DNA of 64,000 nucleotides, taken from the NCBI GenBank assembly GCA_949357655.1, contig CASHTG010000001.1, forward strand, positions 4,712,001 through 4,776,000, written 5' to 3'. The stretch is from Parascedosporium putredinis. Lineage: Eukaryota; Ascomycota; Sordariomycetes; Microascales; Microascaceae. The notes below the pieces were generated by a model. The model was not told the origin of the DNA. It saw only the letters and a list, made by a program, of their open reading frames with translations, and did no database searches. The translations under genes and the position numbers were made by a program. Positions 32,301 to 46,000 of the stretch are shown here, in pieces. Each line of letters starts with the position of its first letter. Within the stretch, counting starts at the first letter, position 1.

Positions 32301-35300
32301 GAACCGCGGCAGTACGCCTGCAGGAGGCTGCCGGGCTCCTTGGTGGCGGCGATGGCGTCCTTGGAGAAGGTCATGCGGCCAATGGAAGACGGCAGGTAGA
32401 CGGTGTTGAGGCCGCCGGCCTCGGATGCGGCCATAGGCCAGTACATCTCAATAAGAGATTCTAGGAGAGAGGGATTGATAATAGGGCTGACCACATGGCT
32501 GTTGGGCATCTCCTTGGCAACGTCGGGGACCTTGATTGTGCCCGAGGCGCAGCCAAGAGAGGCCTTGCAGCTGTCGATGCCCTGGAAGGTGGGACCGTAG
32601 TTTACGCCAATGGAAGCGAGGCTCTCATACATTCTGGCGAGGTCAATGCTCTTCTCGGCACCCGCATCAATCTCGGAGATGGAAGTGTTGAGGGTGGTCT
32701 CAGTATCCAAAGCTAGCTTGTTGCCATTGACACTGTTGATCTCCCTAGCACTGACGCTAATAAGGCCCTTGCAATGGTCCTTCCAGCCCTGAGTGGTGGT
32801 CCAAGAGCAGATGCGGAACTCATCCCAGACACCCTCCTCGACCGCGCGGAGGGTGATGTTCATCTCGACGTCCTGGTCGGGAATGACGAGAGGCGCCGAA
32901 ATAGTGACATTTTGTAGCTCAAACTTGTCGAACTCCACGCTAGCCTCCTGCGCCTTTTGAGCGGCAGCCTCAAGGGCCATGGTGACGAAACCGGCAAGGG
33001 GGAAGATAGTTAGGGACTGGATCTGGTGGTGGCGTAGCCAGGGTAGGTCGTCCAGTCGGACAATGTTCCTCCAGGTAGGCTCCAAATCGTTGGAGTAGTG
33101 GGCAAGGGTGCCAAGAATGTCGGTCCTGGGGGCCGTACGCGACGAATGCTTCTCCCATAGACGTGAGCGGTGCCAGTACTCGGTAGAGTAGTTCCAAGGA
33201 TAGCGGGGCAGGTCGGTAAGAAGGACAGGTGGCTTAGCAGGCGGGTTGGCAAAGTTGACAGCCTGGAAGTCGAGAGTGGCGCCCTTTGTCCAGAGCTTGG
33301 CCGCCAATTCAAGGACGGTCTCGACCGCATCTCGCTTGCGCACGAGGGCAGAGGTGTAAGGTATCTTGGTAGCGTTGGCGCCGGCGGCCTTGAGGATCTG
33401 CTTGACGGGGCCCTGGAGCGCGGAATGCGGGCCGAGCTCAACAAGCATATTAACGCCAGTCTTGTGGTCACCTATAGGTTGGACCATATCATCGACAGCC
33501 TCAGCGAAGCGGACAGCGCAGGTGAGGTTCTGAACCCAGTAGCTGGACTCGAGTTCCGTGCCCTCAGCTAGTCTACCGAGAAGGGAGGAGTGGAATCGTA
33601 CATCGGTGGTGACGGGACGCTCTACGTTGGCGAGGGATTGCTGATACTCTTTGGCAACAAGGTTCATGTGGTGCGAGTGGTAGGCAACATCGACCTGCAA
33701 CCGCCTGTTGAACAGGCCCTTGGCCTCGACGGCCTTCTCGAGCTCCGCAACGGCGGGCTCGTCACCGGAGATGGTAAGGCTGCCGGGGCTGTTGAAGCAG
33801 GCGATGCGGGCCTCGCCGTCCTTGAGGTCGGCGAGAAGTGGGGCAAACTCCTCCTTGCTACCGCCTACAGCCATCATGGCGCCTCGGAGGTCCGGGTGTT
33901 TTTGCTTGAGAACGGGGATGAGACGGCCGCGATGGTATGCAATGGTCATACAGGCATCAAAGGTGAGAATGCCGGCAGCGTAGGCAGCGGCAATTTCACC
34001 ACTGGAATGACCGGCAACAGCGCTGGGCTTGATTCCCCAAGAGCGGAGAAGATCGGTAAGCGCCAGCTGGATGGCCGTGCAGGCGGGCTGGCTGATATGG
34101 GCCTGGTTAACCTGGGAGGTGACGGCGTCCCTGCTGAGCTCCTCGACAAGGGACCAGTTGGCTCCCATGGAAGTCATGCAGGTGTCGGCGCGATCGAGGC
34201 TGTCACGGAAAACGGGGTACTCGGTGTAAAGCTCGCGGCCCATAGCCCACCACTGGGCACCCTGGCCGGTGAAGATATAGCCGATACGCAGGGGCTCGGT
34301 TTCTTTGGCAGGGGTGATTTGCTCCTTGGACAGCTGCTCGACGAGCTCAAAGGAGTTGGAAGCCGGGACGGCGAGACGCCACTGGAGGATGGAGCGTCTT
34401 TGGCAAATCGTGTAAGCTACGCTGGCCATGAGGTCGAGCTCGAACATCTCGGGCCGCTGCTCGAGGTAGATAACAAGCTCCTTCGTAACCCTTTGCAGCG
34501 AGGCCTTGTCGTTGGCTGAGAAAATGAACAGCTTGCGGCCGTTGGTGGAGAACGCCTGCTTGCCGTCAAGGATGGTCCTCTCCTGCCCTTCTGTGCCAGG
34601 AATGGGGCCCTCTCAAGCACGACATGAGCGTTGGTGCCGCCGAAGCCAAAGTTGTTGACGCTGATGTACTTCTTGTTGCGGGGCCAGGGCCGCTGGCCGG
34701 GTGGCACCTTGATGCCCCATTCAGAAAACGGAATCTTTGGGTTGGGCTTCTGGAAGTCGTGGTTAGGGATGATGAAGCCACGCTCGAGCATGAGGGCAGC
34801 TTTGAGGACAGCAACGATGCCAGAAGCGCCTTCAAGATGGCCAATGTTTGATTTGACGGACCCGATAAGCAGGGGGTCGCGGGCGGTACGCTTTTTGGCG
34901 AGAACGTTGTGGATGGCGCGGGCTTCGATGGGGTCGCCGACCTTAGTGCCGGTACCGTGGGCCTCGACGAACCCACACTCGAAGGGGTCAAGACCGGCGT
35001 TCTCGTAAACCTGCTTCATGAGGGCCTCTGAGTTTGGAGGTATAAAGTGGTTAGTCATGTTTCTTTTTTTTTCTTATCTGGGTCGAGCACTCTTGCCCCC
35101 TTCTTCTTCTTCCTCTTCTTCTTCTGCCACCTAACGATTAGACTTACCCTGGGCCTCTCCATTAGGCATGGTGATACCGGGAGTCCTTCCGTCCTGATTG
35201 ATGCCGCTGCCGGCGATGACAGCCCTAATGGTGTCGCGATCCCGGATCGCCTGGTCTAGAGGCTTGAGAATAAGAAGCGCGCAGCCTTCGCCGCGGCCGA

Positions 35301-36689
35301 AACCGGTGCCCCTGGCATCGAAAGAAAAGGATCTACCTTGGTCGGAGAAGAGTCTATTTTGGTGGTGCGATCCACGTAAGCATTCAAACTAAAGACCATA
35401 GAATGGGGGTTTGCATGGGGAAAATGAAATCGAGGAACTCTCTACCTGGACTTGGAGAAGGAAACCCAAAACTCGGGCAGCATGTTAAGGTGGCAACCGC
35501 CAACAATGGCCATGCCAGACTCGCCCATCCTCAGGCTCTGGCAAGCAGTGTGGAGGGCTACCAGACTGGAGGAGCAGGCGGTGTCTGTGGTGAAGCTAGG
35601 GCCTCGGAGGTCGAAGAAGTGGGAGATTCTGTTGGACTGCATGGCGTATGCGCAACCTAGTGCTGGTCAGCTACAACCTCCCAAGTATGCGGCGTTCCAT
35701 TCTCACGCAAAGCCAGTGGGGGTTCCAGTAACTTACCAGTCGCTTGATGCATGGGGATCGTGTCCGAATCCCTAAAGAGAGCGGACTCGTACTCTGGGAA
35801 CGAGCCGCCAATGAAGACGCCGACATCCTTGCCGACAATTTCCTGCTTGGGAACACCAGCATTCTCGAGGGCCTCGAAGGCGCACTCGAGGAGCAGGCGT
35901 TGCTGAGGGTCCAGGGAGATGGCCTCTTTCTCTGTCAGACTGAAGAAGGGGGCGTCGAAGGCCTTGAAGTCGGTGCTGAGAAAGCACCCGCCCGCAGGAT
36001 TGGCGGTACCTGCCTTGCCCGGGTTAGGGTGTTGGAAGGAGGCGGGATTGAAGCGGTTCTCGGGGATAGGGGTCCAGGTGCCGCGTGCACGGGCGATGAG
36101 CTCCCAGAATTCAGCAGGGCTGGAGATGTTGCCGGGTAGACGGCAGGACATGCCAATGATGGCGATGGGCATGACTTTGGGGGCGCGGGCGCGGAGGGGG
36201 CGCCGTTCGTCTGAGGCAAGGAGGCGGCGGGTGGCGCGGCGGGGGCAGCTCGTACGGCAGGAGCAGCTCTCACTGCGGGTGCCGGGATGGAAGAGCTAGT
36301 GTTGGCGCTCATGCTGCTGACGCTACTAGCGCTGCTATCCGCGTCGTGGCCGTTGACACGGTGCCCATTGGTGTGGCCGTTGGTGATGCCATTGGCATGG
36401 CCATTGGCACGGCCATTGATGGCACTAGGGAAGCCATTGAGATTTGGTGCGGATGGGCCGTTGGCGCCGCCGTTGACTTGGCGAGGAGGAGTGGGAGGTT
36501 CGAAGCCGTCGGGAATGGACATGGGGTAGGCGCCGGGAATAGAGCTACCACCTACAGGACCACCGAGGATGCTTTCCAGGTTGGTTAGGAAGGTGTAGTC
36601 ATTTTGCCAGTCGAGAGTAGAGCTACCACCATTCTCGTCGGCGTCGCCGTTGACCGGCGTCGGGGGTTGGAGTCGGCAGACGGGGACAT
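29350..36689 (-). CDS. Highly reducing type I polyketide synthase (KS-AT-DH-psiKR-ER-KR-ACP)
   Basis: Iterative HR-PKS building a reduced polyketide from malonyl-CoA. Exons 36689-35737, 35656-35446, 35353-35148 and 35027-29350. The N-terminal linker has Asn-Gly-His repeats (NGHTNGH). KS (about residues 170-600): DTACSSSL (Cys near 345), EAHGTGT, NIGHLEGASG. AT (about 700-1050): FTGQGAQ, GHSSGE. DH (about 1110-1400): LRHHQIQSLTIFPLAG, but the second catalytic motif reads INPSLLES, Glu where Asp is usual. Then a structural psiKR with no methyltransferase motif. ER (about 1650-1960): HAAAGAVGQAA. KR (about 1980-2240): GGTGGLG and YAAGN. ACP: PLDSLVAIEI (Ser near 2303). No thioesterase, reductase or condensation domain follows. 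Five single-base deletions are inferred, near 36677, 36182, 34605, 30605 and 30487. Corrected length 2350 aa, exactly in frame. Product unknown. Confidence 0.92.
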
Positions 36690-38788
36690 GGTCGCGGGCC
36701 GAGGGAGGGTAGCGTCCGTCTGTTTCCTCTCGAGACCAACGAGGTCGTTGTTGAGGAGAAGGGAAAGAAGAGGACGGAAAAAGGGGTTGAAGATAAGTCT
36801 TTAAGGGCGAATCACTCCTGGCAGGGAGGGGGTGAGAGAGGAGGGCCAGAAGAAGCAGCCGGCGATCTAATCTCCAAGCCAAGACTTAGACATGACAAAA
36901 GAAGCTCTAATGACGAGTGAAGGGACGATGCGTCCGTCGCCGAGTGAGTGGCGGAGAGTGGAGGATGGGCTAGGGAGAAAAGAAGGGGAAAAGAAAAAGA
37001 AAACCAAGCTCTCACTCGACTTTCTTTTCTTCTTTGACTGTGATGCCAAGACTTTTGAAGTCTTTATATATCAAAGAAGTCTGGCTTTTGGTAATGGAGG
37101 GGGTAAAGGGGGACAGGAGGGGAGGGAGCGGAAGGATAAATGGAAAGGGTCGTGGTAGAAAAAGAAAAACAAAGTATAGAAGAAAGAAAAAAAGAAGCCG
37201 GGAAATGGCAAGGGGAAAGAAAAAAAAAAAGAAAAAGAATAAAGAGATAATAAAGCAAGTGACAGGTTGGTATATACAAAGTGATGAAGCAGGCGCGACA
37301 AAAAGGTAAAATGGGCCAGCTCTCTTCTTGATACAACTGATGTCAGGCGGAAACAAGGTCAACGTATACGGGGGTGTTTGGGAAATAGAGACAGCGCTCA
37401 GTGTGTAATTGATATGTGCGTGCGTGTGTGTGTTTGGGAAGGGGTGGGCGTGGGTGCCTCCGGGTTTTCTCAGAGCTCTATACGTATCCTTTCTCGGAGG
37501 CGAGCGGGTGTTCCTTCTTTTTCCTTTAGGGGATGCTTTTGCCGAAGACTTCGGTTTTTGAATTTCTGGAAGGAACGACGAAGACGGGGGCCTTGAAAAA
37601 CAATAACGAGTGGAAGAAGTAGTGAAGAAGGTGATTTCGCAAAAAAATCGAGGAGAGATATCCGCAGCCATCGAGGGTTATTATACGGCGCAGATCATTG
37701 TCGGACTTGAGTAGCGTCGAGCTCGGTGACTTGTTCCCTACGTGATTTCGCACATCGGCGGCTGTATTATGGGATGAAGAGGATATACAAGGAGGCCGCG
37801 CCTGCCTCCATGACGAGGATTAGGAAGCCTTTCCCAACTAGGAAATTGAAGAGGAAAATGGCTTTTGGGGGAAGGAAGTAGGCCCGCCCGGAGCCCGTTT
37901 CCGGATCGAAGAGAGCTCCTTCCCTCGCCCGCACTCTTGCTTTCACCGTCTTCCACCTCTTCAAACCCCCGCGGGCCCAATGTCATGGCCTCATTCTCCC
38001 TCAACTTCGCTAACGCCCGCTCGCTTGTTACGGCTCATGGCTGGACTTACGTCTTGCAGTTGACGACTACCTTGCCATGTTCATCTTAAACATTTCCCCT
38101 TGATTCCGGGTGACGATACCATGCATCTGCCTCACATACTCTTGTTCCCCACGCCGCCCACTTCGCGAAATAACCAAACGCGCAAGCCAAAACCACGTTA
38201 TCAGTTTAACGGGGAGGGTGGGGAGTGCTGTAGGTGTGGAGATCATCGATAGATGTATCTACGCACGTATGGGGTTCCTGGGGACCGTTGATGATTCGGG
38301 TAGACAGTGGCGCGGGACGTCGCCGCAACGCTTAAGGAATTTCCGCTAGAAACCACAACTAGAATGTCCTATTCAGGTGTTGTGTGCATTAATCTTTATT
38401 CTCCTTTTAACCCTTTTTTTCTTCACGTCCTTTCTTCCTCTCTTTCGGGGCTTGCCTTCCTTCTGAACTTCCTGTCTTGATTCTCTCGACATTATACGGC
38501 CTATGGCCTGATTTAGGTGGTTGGAAGAGTGTGGCATATCCCGTTGAACGGTAGGAAAGGTAAATTGGTGATTGCAACAAGGTGGCATTTCCGGTTTCTT
38601 CTTCTCCCTTTCTTCATTTTCTTATCCCACCTTGCCCCTTTTTGGGTAGGAGTCGCGGTAAATGGACGCGCGGTAGCGGAAGAAACCAGAGGGGGTTAGG
38701 AAGGAAAGGGCGTGAATCTCAAGTGTAGGGGAATGAGAAGAGGGAATTGACAGGACCGGAGGAAAAGGGGCGTGTGTGGTTACTTTGC

Positions 38789-38804
38789 GTGTGTGTGTGT
38801 GTGT
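38789..38804. repeat. (GT)8 microsatellite
   Basis: Eight GT units within the gene-free interval upstream of the PKS; shorter GT runs lie at about 37420 and 39210. Confidence 0.85.
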
Positions 38805-41800
38805 GGAGAGACAGGTCGGGAGAGAGGCCAGGGGCGTCGTGGACCAAGCAAGCATTGAGGTTTGAGTGCCAGCGTGTAAGTGTCAGTCAGACTGAAGAGG
38901 GTTGGGGGTGTTGATGCATGTAGCGCGCCAGCACCAGGATTTGGCACCCAAAGGGGAGGGAAGAGCAGAATCAGAATAGGGATAGACTGGAGCACGATCC
39001 CGATTGCACTAGCCGACGACCTCATTTGAGGCAAAAGGTAAAATGAGATTCTGTCAGAGCTCGGGGCAAGGGGTAGCATGCTAATTCCTACACTGCACTA
39101 AGGGTAGATATTGGCCTCTGGTCATGAACGTCAGGGTATTGTGGGGTTGCTACATATACCTACGTGTAGTTGCTTGCACACTTGCGGTGGTGGCTCAATG
39201 TGATGTGGGTGTGTAAATGTGTGTGTGTATTTTGTGGGATTAATATAAAACCCAAATGAGCTGACGACGGTTTGATTTATAGGCGAAAAGTGGGCGGGGC
39301 CTGGGTTATGATGTTGGAGGACACCGACGTGCTTCAATTCGCGAGGTTGGTAGGAACAAATAAAAGAAGAACATTGGAGAATAACGGAACCAACAGCAGG
39401 AGCTCGGAAATTCCCCAAGCCTCCACGACAAGTGGGTGCATGCATAGATGAAGGTTTCGCGATAGCGCAAATCCTTTTCGGAATGGCGAAGCTACGGGGT
39501 TCGCGCCTCGGTCGTCCTACCGACACCTATTCGCCGATCGGTATCGGTGGATGGCGAGGGTGGCCGGCCAAAAGGTGCGGCTGGCAGGGCAGAGATGCTC
39601 AATAGCGGGAAGATAGGGTAGAGGCGGTATCAAGACAATCGATGATGAGATCGATGATGACGACAACTCGGGGCCACCAAAAGACGCCAAACTACGACCT
39701 TGACGATGGTGCGCACTAGGTTTATGCTGTCTTCTACTTTTCGGTTTCCCCGTCACTTCCTCCACTCGGGTGATATGAACAAACCCACATTCACTATATC
39801 TTTGCTTATCTTCGAGATGAGGGGAATATGAACGGGGAAGGGCTTGTGACTTGACATGATGATGGTGAACCTTGGTAGACATCGCGATGATCGTCAGAAG
39901 TGTGAGATTGGGAAGCAGGAGAAGACAAAGTAGAAGAAGATTATTATGATGATGGCACAAGTGAGCGGCGGTGGCAATGCTTGCTCCAGGTTCCTTGAGA
40001 CCGTCGATCTGGGGTAAGGTCATGCCTTGCCATAGGGTTGGGGCTAGGTTCGCAGTTGGGGTTGGGGTTAAAGGTAGGGAGGGGTTGCCCTTTCGAACCT
40101 TGCTTGCCTATCCCGCGGATATGTACACTCTCGAAACCTTGTGAGACGTGAATGAAAGAAGACAAGGGACGAGAACGGGAAAGACACAGGGCAGACGGAG
40201 CGTTCATGGTTTCGCCGCCCGCCGCCTCTCGGGCCCACATCGGGTCGAGGTGGAGATGGAAGATGGCGATGGCGACCGATCGAAACGAGGGTGGACGCGA
40301 GCTTGGGGCAGGGGGCCGAATATAGATCCACCCATCCACCCCAATGTATGGGTGGGGGACATGCGAAAGAAAGAAAAAATGGCCAGAGCCGGCAAGCTCG
40401 GGGAGATTGGGCGTTGCGTCAAACCGCGGTGCGGCAGCGGTGCGTCAACGTGTCTCTCTGTTCGTACCTTGCTTGCCCGATGGCTTGCTCCGGACAAATG
40501 GGGCCGTGTTCGGGATGCTTGTTTTGGGGGACGAGGGGACGAGGGGAGGAGCATGATTGGCATGATTGACATGATGAACATGGCCGATCATGCCAGAGAA
40601 TGGATGAAATAGACTGGCAACCTGTCAGAAGTGCGCAGCAGCCGAAGCCATCGGACTTGCCGCTCACATCTGCTCTAGTAAGATCTACCACAATGGGTGA
40701 GATTCGAGAAGGTTTTCAAGTATCTTCCAGAGAACAGTCTCGAAAGTCAAGGCATTGGATGATTGCCAGGGTGGGTGGAGGGGAAGAAAGCGAGGGTTCA
40801 GAAGCTTCCAAAACGTGCGCGCTCGCTCGGAAGCGTGTTCGGGAGTCTGTCGCATCCCTGTCAAAGGTTTCTTTTTTCCCTTCTTCTCTTTTTATCCGCC
40901 CTCTTCACTCATTTGGATTTCAAACAGCTGAAAAGAGTAGCGGACGGGAGGCCCTTGCGTGACGAGTGCACATACGCGTTCTCCGTTCCCGAGATAGCAC
41001 GCTTCTATTTGCCGCGGCTCAGGGCCCCCGGCAAGCTAGCGGGGACGGGCATCCAGGGAATTCTTGAACAAGCTTTTCTTGGGGGCCGCAGCGCCGGAAA
41101 CGGAAGAATGTGAGTTTTGGTGGCGCTCTTGTGTCACTTGGTCCTTGCGTTCGAGTTGGGTTAACTTGATATTATACGTCCATCCCTTTGATGGATGTAC
41201 TCTAAAGTTGTATCGTGGGAGGAGTATATTGGGTTCGCGCGGAGCATGTTCACCAACAAAGAAAAAGAAAAACAAAAGACAGAAAAAGAGGGGGAAAAAA
41301 GAGACCACAGAAAAAGAGAATAGGGGGAATAATTCTAGGGGGTGAAGCTGGCAAAGGGACAGAGAAGCAGAGAACATGAGAGTCTTCTCTTGACACCTGC
41401 AGGCCAATTTTGCGGCGATCTCTTGTTTTGCATAAATTGGATCCGGGGCAAGCAAAAACAAACGACTCACCAATGTCAAGAGAAAGAGGGATGATACTCG
41501 TCCTAGCAAATAGATTGATGGGGGCCACATTGTGAGCACAAATTCCAGTCTGCATGGCAATGTATACATGTGCAACCTCAATATCTGCTCAGCGTCTGGG
41601 ACGAGGTCGACCATGGAGAAGATTCATTTGATGATGTGGCTGATGAGTCTGGCCGGAGGATGGAAACTGTCTATTTCATGCTGACCTTTTGAAGGGGACC
41701 TATCGACGGCGTGCCTTCATTGGACTGCACTATACTCATCTGTATGACCTTCATTTGCGAGGGTTCTTTTTCTTTTTCTTTCTCATTTCGCCCTTGGGGT

Positions 41801-43016
41801 TTGGGACTCTTGACTCGCCGTATTATTCTGTTTACTAATCAATCGATTGCCCAGCGATCGCCGTGTCTACACTATACTAGACCATGCTATGCCATGGCAT
41901 GTTAGCTATATGCATAATCATATGGATCAACCAGCTGCCTCCATTAAGAAGTTGAAGAGCGGGATGATTGATCAAAGATACTCTGGGAAGGAATCTCTAG
42001 TCTAGTGCCACGGGTCATCAGTTTGTGTTCCTTTGTTTCGCTGCACGGCGATCAGCCCAGGCTACCCCTCGAGCATGTCTCGTCGCCTTCGGCTGCGAAC
42101 CAAACTGCCTCACCTCATCCCCGCCACATTGGTCGGGGAGGACGGACTCGGGGCGCTGGCGGCTTTTGCTTCGGCTCTTATTTGCGGCTGACCCCCTTGC
42201 ATCCTCCCCCACCTGCAAACTTTCCTTGGTTCTAGAAGTATTATATGAATATTAGAGCCAGCGAGAGCGGTGGTGATAGGTAAGAAGAGCTTGAAGAGAA
42301 GACGGGGCGCTTTTCTAAAGTGAAGCCGATCTACCCCTTCTTCTAATGGGCGGGTTATACGGTTGAAATGCCTAGCGGCCCACGCGCCGGGAGGGTGCAT
42401 GGAGCGTGAGGCCAAATCAATGTATCGAAAGGCACGTAATAGAGGTAGGGGAAGAAGTGGGAGGATGAAAAAGGTGATGGAGAAAAGAACAGTAGACCCT
42501 ACGACGCCCATACTCGGGCGGTCATGAAAGCCATCGGGCCCCAAAGGCAAAGAAAGCAAAAGCTACCGCCGCCACCGCGCAATCCACGATATATTACAGG
42601 GGCCAGCTGCAGATGGCTCGCGGAGCGGAGTCTTGTCTCGGCTGCCGGTTTATTACGCGTCACTCGACAAAGCGAGCTGTCCTACTTTGCAGCATTCTTG
42701 AATTGATTGGCTGGATCTTTTTTCTTCTTCTCCTCTCTTTCTTTCTGGATTTTACCATTTCTTTTTATCCTCCCTTTCTCCCGCTTTGTCTCTCAGCGTC
42801 TTTACCCGTTTCTTATTTGCAAAGTGCACGCGTGCACAGCGGCCCACGCCGGCCCTTTTATCCACTTTTTCTTTCTTTTTTTCTTTTCTTCACCATATTC
42901 TGTTGTCTTACTTGCGCCTTGGGGAAGGAGATTCCTTGGCGGCACGATGAGCCGACCCGGACACACCCACCGCATCAAGGGTTCTTCTTCCGTCGCCATT
43001 CTCCTTTTTTTTCTTC

Positions 43017-43034
43017 TTTTTTTTTTTTTTTTTT
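43017..43034. repeat. Poly-T tract (T18)
   Basis: Eighteen consecutive T inside a longer T/C-rich stretch. Length is likely unreliable, given the homopolymer errors elsewhere in this sequence. Confidence 0.8.
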
Positions 43035-46000
43035 CGTCTCATCATCAGACCACTCTAAATTATCCCTCCGCACCTATATTCAGATTAAACATAGTGTACG
43101 GGGCCCAACTCGCGTATGGTGACGTTGACAGCGGAGCCCGCGCGCCCGGACCCGGGATGTCGGTGGTGGGCGCGTGCACACGCACAAAAGGAGGAACGCA
43201 TGGGGAAAGGGTGACTCTGTCCGCCTTGCGCTTTCTTTTCCCTTTTCGCTCTCCTCGTCGTCCCCCTTTGTCAGCCCCTCGTTACCCACAATGTTCAGAC
43301 CACACCTCCGTCCCCCACCTTCCCACAATGCTATTGGTCCACTCGGAGGCCGAGTCCGGGTTGAGTGGAGAACAGACGCCGACAAGCTTCGGGAGCCAGG
43401 CTCCGAAGTGGGGGCTTGCGTCGATTTGGTGAACGTTCAACGAAGCCGAACAGAGCCCTTATCTAGAATCAATCTTTTTTTTTATTCAAGGAGGAAGATT
43501 GTCTTGTAGATTTGGAGAGGGAGACAAGGCAATTGAGGGTTGAAATCAGATACAGCGACAGGCAAGAACGTGATGATCTCAGTAGACTAAGGTTTGGTGC
43601 ATAAATCTCACAAATCTTGGCTTATATCATCGCTCTAGGACCCTGCAGATGCGCACCAGCTTATCTGCAATCATAGTCGGTGAGCCGAGTTAGGGCGAGT
43701 ATAACGCTCTTCACTTGGCATTCTAGTTGGCCTCTCCGTGACATCACGAGAGCTCGTGTTCAGTTGCCTACCCCACCATCACGAACCACAGTCTCATTGC
43801 GGATTGATTGAACTACCTCGATCTATGGGCAGCAGAGCTCCTCGTCACACGCACCCCGCGCGCCCTCTCATCTCCTCTCCATCTTCCTCCCCCATCCCCG
43901 CTCCTTCCCCCGCATTTTGTCGAGCCTCTCGTGTTCAGAATAAATGACGAGAGAGAGGACCAAGAATCAAAACCAATGCGAGTATGCACATCTACGAGAT
44001 CTTGGTGAGAGGAAGCTATGGAAAAACCCGGGTCTGCGATTTTGGAGGCAAAAAAGTATCCCGCAGCACCAAGAATTGGGAGGGCCGATGTATGGGATCG
44101 GCGCCGCCCCCGCGACCCGATGCTTGAAATCTTGCTCGACCTTGGCTTAATACCGAAGTTTAGATTGGATCAATCGCGAGCAGTGCTTACGGGGAGGGAA
44201 GCCACTCTGCCTGATACAGGACACCACTGCGCAAAATCCAATTGAACCAGAGGTTATCGATGCCTCTTTTGCCACAGGGCGGTCTCAGATGACCTAGAAT
44301 GGGCTGGCGAAGCGATGAAGATCTTCTCCTTACCCCAAACTCCCGTTCTCTACCATGGGACAGGGGCCGATCCTTCTTTATTTGCCTGCCTCCCGAGCTC
44401 TCTTTACGGTTTTGAGCTTCCAGGCTGATAGCAAGTGTCAACGAAGCAGAGCGAGCAAAGGAAAAGAATAATAAGGATAAAAAGAGAGAGAAAAAAGGGT
44501 CATATAGTTTAATAGGTAGGTACATTTGGCGCTGTCGTGTACGCAACAGACGCTCACACACCACCGCCACACCCCATACCCCCAGGCAGGTGCTTTCAGG
44601 TTCGGAACCGGGTGCGATGAGGTGTCTCGCTTGCTGCCCGCCAATTGATCCGGGTCTATTGAACACAACAGTACATAATATTCCGTTTGGGAAGGCAGCG
44701 GCGTTAGTCGTACGACTGGGAGCGCGGCGTTGTGAGATTTGACCTTTTTGCTGCCGTTTCCGCTGGCATGTTGAGGGGGTTCGTCTCCCTGCTGGTCATA
44801 GAGGAAACAAGACAGTAATGGGGAGATTTGGTCTAGGCATAGACCGAGAACATAAAACAAAGATGAAGGAAACAAGAAAAAAAAGGAAAAAAAAGGAAAA
44901 CGAAGAAAAGGAAGAGAAAAGCCGGAGAAATATGGTTTTAATTAAAGCGGTACCCCACAAATCGAATTCCGCCTCAATGTCTGGTACCTACTTCGGTACG
45001 GTGGGCGCAATCTATATCGCTTTGCCCTCCGAGACTATAGTGTAATGCCCTGTTTCCAGATAAGGACCTTGGTCCACGAGACACGCCCTGCGACACGCCG
45101 TACCTGTATCCCGTTTGACAGGGGAAAATAGAAATTAAACAATGGAGGGAAAAAAGAATAAAAAGGGCCACGACGCCGGTGGGGAGGGAAGGAGGGAGGG
45201 GGTTGGCTGAGAGAAAGTTAAAGCCACGGGCGTTATTGAGCTTTGAGCGGCAATCCCATGTATCCTAAACGGGTGATCGAGTCTCGGCAGAGTCGTACGG
45301 CACCTAAGACACGAGAATGAGGGATGGAAAGCCTGTTCACGAGGCCTGCTAACGAAGTCGACGGGCAAAGTCCGTGGCGCCGTGGAGAGTCAGATGGCCC
45401 TGGGGAGCCTCTACTAATTAAGGAGGGGGAGGTGGCTTCTATCAATTGGATCGAACCCAGACATGCCTGGTTTCTGACAGCATGGGATTAGGTGAGGTGT
45501 TGCTTATCCTTCAGATGAGGTAAAGGCATTTTCTTTTTGTGTCCGGTCAAGCCAAGTGGCAGCTGTCGTCCTCCCAGAAAACGAATATTAGATGGTCCTG
45601 AAGATACATCCATAGATTTACGTATGTGCTGTACGTGGTTCTCAGCCCAGACCAACAGTCAATTGAGGCTAGATAGATCCGTCCGAGAAGCCAATTGGCG
45701 GCCAGCCACTTACACGGAAACAAAGCGCAGGGGCACTACCGATTAAATTCGTCGATGTCCAATATGACAACGCGCATGTGTTTCCACGAGGCACTTGACG
45801 GAGGGAGTAATGTGTAATCTATCGATTGGTTTTTCTCTCCCTCCTTCCATCTCAGCGACAGTTACCATCGTGAAGTTATAACTCATCTTGACAAAATTAC
45901 ATGACTGCGTAAACACGGGCATCGTATTTTGCCATTCCATACTCGTAGCCCAGGCTCAAGCTAGATTCCCTTGTTAAAGTCACAACCCCATCCCCTTTCA

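Noticed and set aside
31430..32420. Methyltransferase domain between DH and ER of the PKS
   Set aside because: No SAM-binding glycine motif is present; the segment is of the size and kind expected for the structural (pseudo) KR. Corrected total length also leaves no room for an MT.
29350..36689. Programmed ribosomal frameshifting in the PKS
   Set aside because: Five sites with no shared slippery heptamer or downstream structure, and the same pattern occurs in unrelated genes; sequencing error is simpler.
39517..40023. 168-codon frame on the - strand in the gene desert
   Set aside because: His/Leu/Ser-rich simple sequence with no recognisable family and no neighbouring exons; kept only as part of the unexplained interval.
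42700..43432. Multi-pass membrane protein from T-rich frames
   Set aside because: The hydrophobicity comes from poly-T/CT low-complexity DNA read as Phe/Leu/Ser; all frames look alike.
45430..45470. A further tRNA on the - strand suggested by a TTCGATCC-like T loop
   Set aside because: The flanking five bases do not pair as a T stem and no anticodon arm or acceptor stem can be drawn.
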